Part shown: positions 57,128 through 64,000 of the stretch, piece after piece
Layout: each line of letters begins with the position of its first letter
How positions within the stretch are numbered: position 1 is the first letter of the stretch
Source: Cystobasidium ongulense
Lineage: Eukaryota; Basidiomycota; Cystobasidiomycetes; Cystobasidiales; Cystobasidiaceae
Length of the DNA stretch: 64,000 nucleotides
Direction of reading: 5' to 3'
Assembly (NCBI GenBank): GCA_022835595.1
Contig: BQUP01000003.1
Coordinates: 1,536,975-1,600,974, forward strand
Made by a program: the position numbers and the translations under genes
The notes under the pieces: generated by a model
Seen by the model: the letters and a program-made list of their open reading frames with translations, nothing else
Databases searched by the model: none
Told to the model about the DNA's origin: nothing

Positions 57128-60100
57128 CTAAGAAGGCTGAGCACTAAGTCTCCTTTGCTTACGAGCTCTGCCTGCCTTTCGTGCGGATGAAGGTGGTTTT
57201 CCATCTTCACTCTCACTTTCGGCGTAATTTGCAGCGGTAGTATGAGCAACGCTCAATCTAGTGGACCGTCTTGCCGGGCCTTGAGAAGCAGCCTTAGCTG
57301 TTCTAGGTGTTCCAGACGCGCTGCGGCGACCACCGCTATTAATGGATTTGGCTTTTAAGGCTCCATTTTGAGGGGTGCTTTTAGGTGGACTCTCTTCGAC
57401 TGGAGAAAGCGAGCTGTCTGACGAGGCAGAAGAAATGCCGCGGTCTCTTAACGCATAATCTGCTGCTATGACAGCGTTGGATAATTCGATTCGAGTCGGC
57501 TCAAATGCTTGCAGAACTTGCGCTTTCACTGTAGAGCCAACCTGACCGGCGAGAGCGTTGATATGACCAATCTGATGACCGTTGGACACCGTAGACTGTT
57601 GTGATTCTTCCTTAGGTATAGCCTGCATAGATTCATCCGATGAAAAAGCAGATGTAGGCAATTTACGTTTGATACCAGCTTGCGAATAGATATTAGAGTC
57701 AACGTCGGCTTTACCAGCTGCAGGGGGTGTAAAGTCTGATAGTTCTTCCGCGAGTAAGCTGACTTTGCTAGCTCCGCTGCCGGTGTCTTGACTGTCTTGA
57801 ATAACAACAGGATCGAGAGGCTGTTGACTAGTCTCAAAGTCGCTTTCGATACGTAGTCGTTGCAATCGTTGACTATAGGACGGCGCTTCGGAGACAACAT
57901 CGCTATTCTCGTCATCGGTGAGCGTATGCGAGCGAGAGAGAGTGCCCATTGAAGACCAATTCGAAGCGGGTGCTTGCGTCGAATCCGGTGCAATGTAGTC
58001 GACAGGAGGATGGTCGGGCGGTGGTGGGGTTGCTCTTGAGCTAGGTACAGTTGACAGGTGTCTACCGGCCGGTGCTGCCTTGCGTCGCTGTTGCGATCCC
58101 CCAGCTGACTGTGATGAAGGCAGGCGGGTAAGGGATGACTGCCGCTTCGTAAGTACTCGTTCGCGGCGATGTACGGCAAGCCAAGGATGGTTGGTTGCTT
58201 CATCTGTGCATGGTCACATGTCAATCAGCATGGACTTTATAGCTGTCAACGCAGTAGTCACTCACAAACAGTCATTCGCATCGCAGGATCCCGAACCATA
58301 AATCGACACACAAAGTCAATAGCTTCCGCAGAACATCCCATCTCATAGAGCAGTGCTATGTCTGGGGTTCGAGTACGCATACGTTCCGCCAAAGGAAGAC
58401 TTTCGTCTTCTTGGAATGGACTGGCGTTCGCTATGCAAGAATAAATGATAACTCCGACCGACCAGGCATCGACCGCGAAGCTGTAGCCTGGTCTGTCGGC
58501 ACCTTGCAGGATAACTTCGGGTGCTAAATATGTTGGCGTTCCACACATTGTCTTCAGGAAGGTCTGTATGCATGACCAGCAGAACACGACGCATCAGCGC
58601 ACTGTCAAGCACGTGTCAAGGACACCACTTGTAATTTGCATTTGAGCGACTCACATCCGTTCCAGGAAGCTTAGCCAGACCAAAGTCTGCGATCTTACAA
58701 CGAGGCTGAGGTCCTTTTGTCATCAATATGTTCTAATAGTGCAACGGTTCAGCCTGAGTGGTTTTGGTGAATCGGTGATGCGACGTTGTGATGCTCACTT
58801 CTGGTTTCAGATCGCGATGTGCTACGCCTTGTTGATGCAAATACGACATCGCTTCGCATACTTGCAACGCCACGTCCGAGGCTTCGTACTCGCCTATGTG
58901 AGAACGGGTGAGAAGTCTTTTATCATTCGGGTTCGATCAATGTACAGCCAGACTTACTGAGACCACCCTTATCAATCACAAAATCGAGTAGATCACCTCC
59001 CGACACATACTCTATCACCAGCCAGAGAGTATCTTCATCTTCAAAGCCTTCGTAAAATTTAACGATGTACGGCTATTTGGAAGGATTTAAGCCAATGTCA
59101 GCGTAGCTTTCAAGTTGGAATAAATGCAATCAAGGACTCACATTGTCAAGCGCTTTCATAATTGTAATCTCCCTCTCCAATAACTGAAACATAGTTTTCT
59201 GATTAAGTTTAGATCTTTTCTTGTCGATAATCTTAACTGCGTTCCATTCCCCTGTTTTCTTATTTATAGCTCGATGAACTTTTGCGAACGATCCACTGCC
59301 TATTTGACCGCGTATATCGTATTTCAAGAAAAGACCACCTGCGTCATGTGGGTTATTTCGTTGACTTCTTTCACTCTTAGCGCATTCGAGCTGGAAGCGA
59401 AACCCTAAGCATTCGAGGGAGCAGGAAGTTGTATAGGTTAGGGTCAAAAAGCAGGGCACGACCTCCAAGTCTGGAGAATTCGAGAAAGCTTACGAAACTC
59501 GCTTGCCAGTTCTCTACCGGTAACGATTTGACCCAAGCTAATATCATCACCATCTCCAATAGCAATTCTCTCTTGTTTAATTTTCTCTCCATTCACAAAA
59601 GTACCATTCGTAGAATGATCTTCGAGGTACGCAATAGCAAGAGATGCATCGCCAGGTGCGTCTGGATCCCATTCTCGCCATATCATACAGTGTAAACCTG
59701 ACACTACAGTATGCGGGAGTACTGTATCTGTTTTTACTGCTTCTCGTCTTGCATTGGGATATTTTGGCCGTCTCCCTATGACATGTTTTACTTTCTCTCT
59801 TGTTCCCTGGAGAACGATAGAGAGCGTGAATTAGCGTGTCTGTCTACCACTCCGACTCCATAGCCAGTCCTGTAGATCGCAGCTCGCAAATCCGTAACCT
59901 CGCAAGGTGCCAAACAGACGCTTGTGGCGAAAGGATAGGAACTCACCTTGAGCTCTATACGAGGGCAGGCAGGGTTTGCGGTATCGGGAATGAGAGTTGC
60001 CCAGTGTTCTTCGGGAGCTAGGGAATGAGAAGCAAGCTTTCAGTGTCTAGCTGGACAATTTGCGAAGGATTGACTGATCGGAGAGAGAAGAGAGTCAGAA

Positions 60101-60414
60101 CTGGAAAAAAGCTTACGGGGAACGATAGGCAGAGGGATTGGGAGGGGGAGAGGAGGCTGTTTCAGCTCTAGCTGGGACAGATGCTGGGTTGCGTCAAACT
60201 CGGATTCTGCTGTGCCATTGGGCATCATTTCTGCCGTGGTGGTGAAAGTGGCAGCCGTCGCAGCATGCTGCTGGTGCGCGTGGGCAACATGGGCCAGTGA
60301 AGGAGACTGGGTCCGGTCATCGACACTGTCTTGAATGCATTCATTGTCTTTATCAATCAGTTCTCCATAGCTGAAGGCAGTGCTGTTGGCGTTGTGGTCC
60401 ATCGTGCCATGCAT
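57128..60414 (-). CDS. FHA-domain checkpoint kinase (Chk2/Cds1 type)
   Basis: A DNA-damage checkpoint Ser/Thr kinase acting in the nucleus. The start MHGTMDHNANS is chosen as the most upstream in-frame ATG. The N-terminus has TQ/SQ sites and a Pro-rich stretch. One FHA domain follows (HVIGRRPK, VVSGLHCMIW, DHSTNGTFVNGEKI). The kinase domain has GQIGSGSFAKVH, WNAVKIIDK, VAHRDLKPENIL, IADFGLAK and CGTPTYLAPEVI. The C-terminal ~330 residues are Ser-rich with several SQ motifs and an Arg/Lys-rich end (KAGRARKQRRLSAQ). One FHA domain suits Cds1/Chk2, while Rad53 has two and Dun1 is shorter. About seven short introns split the gene. It is divergent from HEM12. Confidence 0.88.
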
Positions 60415-60737
60415 GCACCGAGATCTACTATATGGTGGTGTGTAGATAGATGTAGCTTGACGCGCTCGGTGCAGACGAGTTCGGACCAGCGAAGAGATGC
60501 GACAGAGGGCAGCTAGTTCATAATCTCGATGATACGGCAAGTAGACCTGTGGAAGCGAGTGTGAATATAGTATGCTGTAGGTGTGGAAGCAGCCAACATT
60601 GAAAGCAGCCTCAAGAGAGAAGCCCGAAACATCAGTCATGCTGCATGGCTTGACTTTGCAGCGACACATCGAACAACGTAGACAGCCAGCATCGCACATC
60701 GCATCGCACATTGGGATAACCGGACGCCGTCGCTTTC
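60415..60737. promoter_or_regulatory. Divergent promoter kinase/HEM12
   Basis: 323 bases between opposite start codons, holding both promoters. No TATA box is clear, and a short tandem CATCGCA run lies near 60690-60710. Confidence 0.4.
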
Positions 60738-62284
60738 ATGTCGTCCGCTACCGCCGCTCCAGGCGATGTTGCAGCAGCATCATCATCATCATCATCCGAC
60801 AACCACCACCATGCCGGGCCATCAACTGCCTCGAGCAAGCCCGAGAGGCAGACCATTGGCGGAGGCGGAGGCAAGAAGTGGATATCCGCAACACCAGATC
60901 TCGACGACTACCCAGACCCGCCGTCCTCCTACCCGCCCCACCTCTACGAGCCTGTCAATTTCCCAAAGCTACAGAACACACTTCTGTTAGATGCAGCGAT
61001 TTCAGACCCACAACTACCCAGATCACCAGTCTGGGTAATGAGACAGGCAAGCTTCCTTCAATCTTGTCATTGCTCGTGGCTATCTAATATTAACATACTC
61101 CTCCTCCCGATCACGTTAATTACATACAGGCAGGAAGATACCTTCCAGAGTTCCGCGCATTGAGGAAGAAGCATGGATTCTTTGAGATCTGTAGAACACC
61201 TGAACTGGCTGCGGAAATCACACTCCAGCCGACCAGACGGTACAAAGGCTTGTTGGATGCTGCGATCATCTTTAGCGATATACTTGTCGTGCCTCAAGCT
61301 ATGGGCATGGAGGTATGTAATCTCTCCCTTTATCGCATCGAGCGCGCACTGACATATGCTTGTGCTCTGTTGTAGGTCCAGATGCTACCCGAGTTAGGAC
61401 CACACTTCCCGCACCCCATCAAATCAGTCGCAGAAGCTATCGCACTCGCCGAAAAGACGTACGACGTCAAATCATCCCTAGACTACATGTACAAAGCCAT
61501 CACTCTCACCCGCCATCTACTAGAAGGTCAAGTTCCACTCATTGGATTCTGTGGCGCACCATGGACTTTATTCGCATATATGGTAGAAGGAGGCGGAAGT
61601 AAAACATTCTCCAAAGCCAAAGAATTCCTCTTCGCGCACCCTAAAGAATCGAGAGCGCTACTGAACAAGATAGGACAAGTAGGAGCTGAATTCTTAGTTG
61701 AACAAGTAAGAGCAGGAGCTCAAACAGTACAGATTTTCGATTCTTGGGCGGGCGAGCTAGGTAAACAAGACTTTGTAGACTATGAATTACCAGTCTTGAA
61801 GAACATGTTAGCTATAATACGCAAATCAGAACCTAATGTTCCAGTTACTGTTTTCGCTAAAGGTGCAAACTACGCTATTCCAGATTTAGTTGAAGCTGGG
61901 TTTAATACCATTGGATTAGATTGGAATATCTCGCCGGTAGAAGCTAGACGTTTAGCCGGTAACAGACCTGTTTGTTTACAGGGTAATTTGAATCCTGGTA
62001 CTTTGTTGGAAAACAACGAGACGATAGATCAAGCGGTAAAGGAAATGTTCTTGGGTGAATGGGGATTCTTGTCATGTGAAGCGGGAAGGAAGTACGGACA
62101 TATCTGCAACTTAGGACATGGTATCACGCCGAATGTCCATCCGGATTCGATGAAGTGTAAGCTTTCCGCATGTCTCCCTTGCAACATTGTACCAAGTGGA
62201 AACTAATAAACCGCTTCTTTGCATGCAGGCTTCCTGCAAGCAGTACACAAGTACTCTGTTCGCTCTCCTGCTCCACCGCAATAG
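60738..62284 (+). CDS. Uroporphyrinogen decarboxylase (HEM12)
   Basis: This heme-pathway enzyme converts uroporphyrinogen III to coproporphyrinogen III in the cytosol. Four exons give 442 residues: 60738-61046, 61130-61312, 61376-62156 and 62229-62284. All phases close. The first intron starts with GC (CAG/GCAAGC) and ends in ACATACAG, a GC-AG intron. It lies between RQ and AGRYLPEFR, the hallmark arginine loop. Other motifs are [37 protein letters not shown] and [11 protein letters not shown]. The last two exons join through [13 protein letters not shown]. The ~80-residue N-terminal extension is Ser/Ala/Gly/His-rich and unusual for the enzyme. Confidence 0.94.
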
Positions 62285-62804
62285 CATGACTTCGGTAGGC
62301 CTAGACCGTACGAACTCGTCGTATGATTAGTCGGCAAGTGCGGCGTTAGAGCGGCAGGAAATGCATTTTATACAAATGCTAGGCAGCGAGCTGTGCATAC
62401 TCCAACACTATATTCTGCCTGCGCTGAAGCTGACGTATGAGATCGACTTCTGACAACATGAACCATTTCGACTCATCAAATTTGTACTTAGGATGCTATC
62501 CAGCAAGGTTCTCGTTCTTCCACGCATGCACCGTGCCGCGCTCAGGGCACCGCCACGAAGGCACATTTGGGAACGGTCTAAGATACAGCTCCGGTACCGG
62601 GACTGGATTCTGAGCTTACATAGTGGTTGTGTGAGTGTATGCAATCACTGTAAGTAACGCATATCAGCATATGATCAACACTTGACGAAATTGGGTTGCG
62701 GGCAGGAATCGTCAAAATGGCGGCAAAGCAAGCTCACCTCCAGGCTTGCAACTTAGACATGGCAATATCGTACTATATTCATCAAACTTGAGCGAATTTC
62801 TCGA
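62285..62804. other. Intergenic region after HEM12
   Basis: About 520 bases with no recognisable gene. A TATA-like ACTATATTC (about 62772) precedes the candidate ncRNA by about 35 bases. Confidence 0.4.
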
Positions 62805-63205
62805 GGGCCGGTAGCTTAGTGGGCCCATGCCGGGAAGGTTAGTGAGAGAGGGCTTGTTGGAGTCTAATCTCATTAACAATCAGGGGTCGGCCGAAGTCAA
62901 TCAGCATTTGCAAGATCACCTTGCAGTGTTGGTTCGCTTCAATAAAGCATTACATTGGCAACTTTGTAGTGTGAGTTGGGATGAATTAGCATTGCATTGC
63001 GACTTTGTAGTGTTGGTTGGCTTTGGATGCAACCGCCTCTCCAGGGTCGAGTCGCTAGTGGTCTGCTCACGGCATTACAAAGTCAGCGTAAGCTGGGTGC
63101 AGTGTGTCTGCGGCAGCCATGCACAGGTGCTGGGTTCGGACGCAGGAAGACACCTTTCTGGGTAACTTCCTACGTACGGCCTTCGGTGCCCCACGGTCTT
63201 TTTTT
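62805..63205 (+). ncRNA. Candidate Pol III structured RNA, family unknown
   Basis: TAGCTTAGTGG (62812-62822) fits a Pol III A-box. GGTTCGCTTC (about 62931) is a possible B-box. A seven-T run at 63199-63205 would terminate Pol III. The 5' end GGCCG (62806-62810) can pair with CGGCC at 63177-63181, and GACTTTGTAGTG (63001-63012) pairs with CATTACAAAGTC (63073-63084). I could not match the conserved cores of SRP RNA, RNase P, RNase MRP, U3 or telomerase RNA. The open frame at 62827-63165 in the same stretch has no protein-like content. Confidence 0.35.
62920..63033 (+). repeat. 41-base degenerate tandem repeat
   Basis: Three copies start at 62920, 62961 and 63002, a period of exactly 41 bases. 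The shared core is ACTTTGTAGTGTTGGTT, followed in the first two copies by a GCATTxCATTG segment. They lie inside the candidate ncRNA. Confidence 0.65.
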
Positions 63206-63557
63206 GAGACCCCTTTCTCGTTTCGCCGCCACCCAACGACTTGACCCTTAACAAAGCGGAGAATAATATGCAAATCAGGGCGAGTTTCTCACTTCAAGAC
63301 ATGGGTGACTTTTGGGGGCATGTAATGTTCGTAAGCTGACGGTGCAGCCGTGACCTTTGTGTGAGGCTGCACAGGAAGCAGGCCGTATTAGATCTGCATG
63401 CTACCCGATCTCAGCCCTTGTTTGTTTATAAACGGGGTATTCACTGCTCCAAGCTTGGTGATACCGTCCAAGAGGTCTACATAAAGCCGCTGCCCTGACA
63501 TCTCTTCCAACAAGTATCGACGCCACCGCAACTAGGAGTACACTCAAGGAAGTGAAC
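63206..63557. other. Leader of the right-edge gene
   Basis: About 350 bases that presumably hold the promoter and 5' UTR of the gene starting at 63558. Nothing else is visible. Confidence 0.4.
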
Positions 63558-64000
63558 ATGGCTGAAGAACAAGAAAGCCACTGCTTGGATGGTCCAGAAC
63601 AAGACTCACACGGGCGCAAAGACGCGAATGATCCGACTACCTTTATCGATGGGGGAGATGAGTTGCGACACCAGCTTACAATATACCTTAGCAACGCTGC
63701 CATAGGTACTGAAACTCCAATATCAAGTTGTCAGACAGCACAACCAAACGATATGCCAGCGACAACAACGGCACAGATTTCTTCACAATTCCATGGAAGA
63801 CCTTCGATATTACGATCAGTCAGTAGTCGATTCGTAGAGGATCTACCTGAATTCCAGCCCTTTTCACCTATAGCCACATCCCCGCACAGAAGGAGGTTTA
63901 GATCCTCTCCTGCTATATTGGGAACCGGAAGTAGAGCTAACAATGAATCAAATCCTGGGACGAATTCTAGATCTACTATTGTAGGAAACTTACATCAGAC
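63558..64000 (+). CDS. 5' end of an unrecognised gene (partial)
   Basis: ATG at 63558 opens a frame that stays open to the window edge (147 codons and more). It begins MAEEQESHCLDGPEQDSH and is rich in Ser, Pro, Thr and Gln, with basic patches such as SPHRRRFRSSP. The composition is that of a disordered regulatory N-terminus, with possible phosphorylation sites (SP). There is no domain to name. Sense codons over 443 bases in a region of otherwise short frames support it as coding. Confidence 0.6.
   Translation, partial: MAEEQESHCLDGPEQDSHGRKDANDPTTFIDGGDELRHQLTIYLSNAAIGTETPISSCQTAQPNDMPATTTAQISSQFHGRPSILRSVSSRFVEDLPEFQPFSPIATSPHRRRFRSSPAILGTGSRANNESNPGTNSRSTIVGNLHQ

Noticed and set aside
62805-62900. 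tRNA at the A-box-like TAGCTTAGTGG
   Set aside because: No T-arm or anticodon arm folds within tRNA length, although the ends can pair.
1-64000. Search for CRISPR arrays, rDNA arrays, transposons, LTR elements and virus-derived genes
   Set aside because: No direct-repeat/spacer arrays, terminal repeats, or transposase, integrase, reverse-transcriptase or capsid-like sequences were seen.

Overview
The window looks like nuclear DNA of a dikaryotic fungus, probably a basidiomycete. Genes are close together on both strands, most are split by GT-AG introns of about 50-70 nt, and many introns carry CTAAC or CTGAC branch sites. Every recognisable protein is a fungal or eukaryotic housekeeping protein. 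I traced exon chains by hand for most genes, and in those the reading phases close exactly. The subphylum is not settled by anything I can see. I found no CRISPR, no tRNA and no recognisable transposon or retroelement.

Layout. 1-1.3 kb holds one arm of a ~0.93-kb inverted repeat: a broken copy of the 3' end of RAD16 plus a 5S rRNA gene. 1.9-14.3 kb holds YEN1/GEN1 resolvase (+), CTNNBL1 (-) and RBM42 (+) around a short divergent promoter, and a RAD5/HLTF helicase-ubiquitin ligase (+). 14.6-18.9 kb holds the second arm with its own 5S gene, and the intact RAD16 gene (-). 19-22.5 kb is a long, possibly mitochondrial protein. 22.8-28.2 kb holds an ERG26-like sterol dehydrogenase and a LIM-domain-binding co-regulator. 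29-31.2 kb holds two small signal-peptide/single-TM proteins that look like tandem paralogues. 31.7-36.2 kb is a PNUTS-like PP1 regulator. 37.6-41.2 kb holds an HMG-box protein and a GT4 glycosyltransferase. 41.9-48.7 kb holds ARMH3/DUF1741, CCT2 and cyclin C. 49-55.2 kb holds PUS3/DEG1 and a KHA1-type K+/H+ antiporter. 55.4-62.3 kb holds HIS6, an FHA kinase of the Chk2/Cds1 type and HEM12. 62.8-63.2 kb is a possible Pol III non-coding RNA. 63.56 kb to the end is the start of an unrecognised gene.

Themes. Four genome-stability genes lie in the window (YEN1, RAD5, RAD16, Chk2-like). RAD5 and RAD16, both SNF2 helicases with a RING finger, sit tail to tail. CTNNBL1 and RBM42, both spliceosome-associated, share a promoter. 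The most unusual structure is the inverted duplication around the 13.3-kb YEN1-CTNNBL1-RBM42-RAD5 block, which looks like an inversion footprint. The least described items are the tandem membrane-protein pair and the ncRNA candidate at 62.8 kb.
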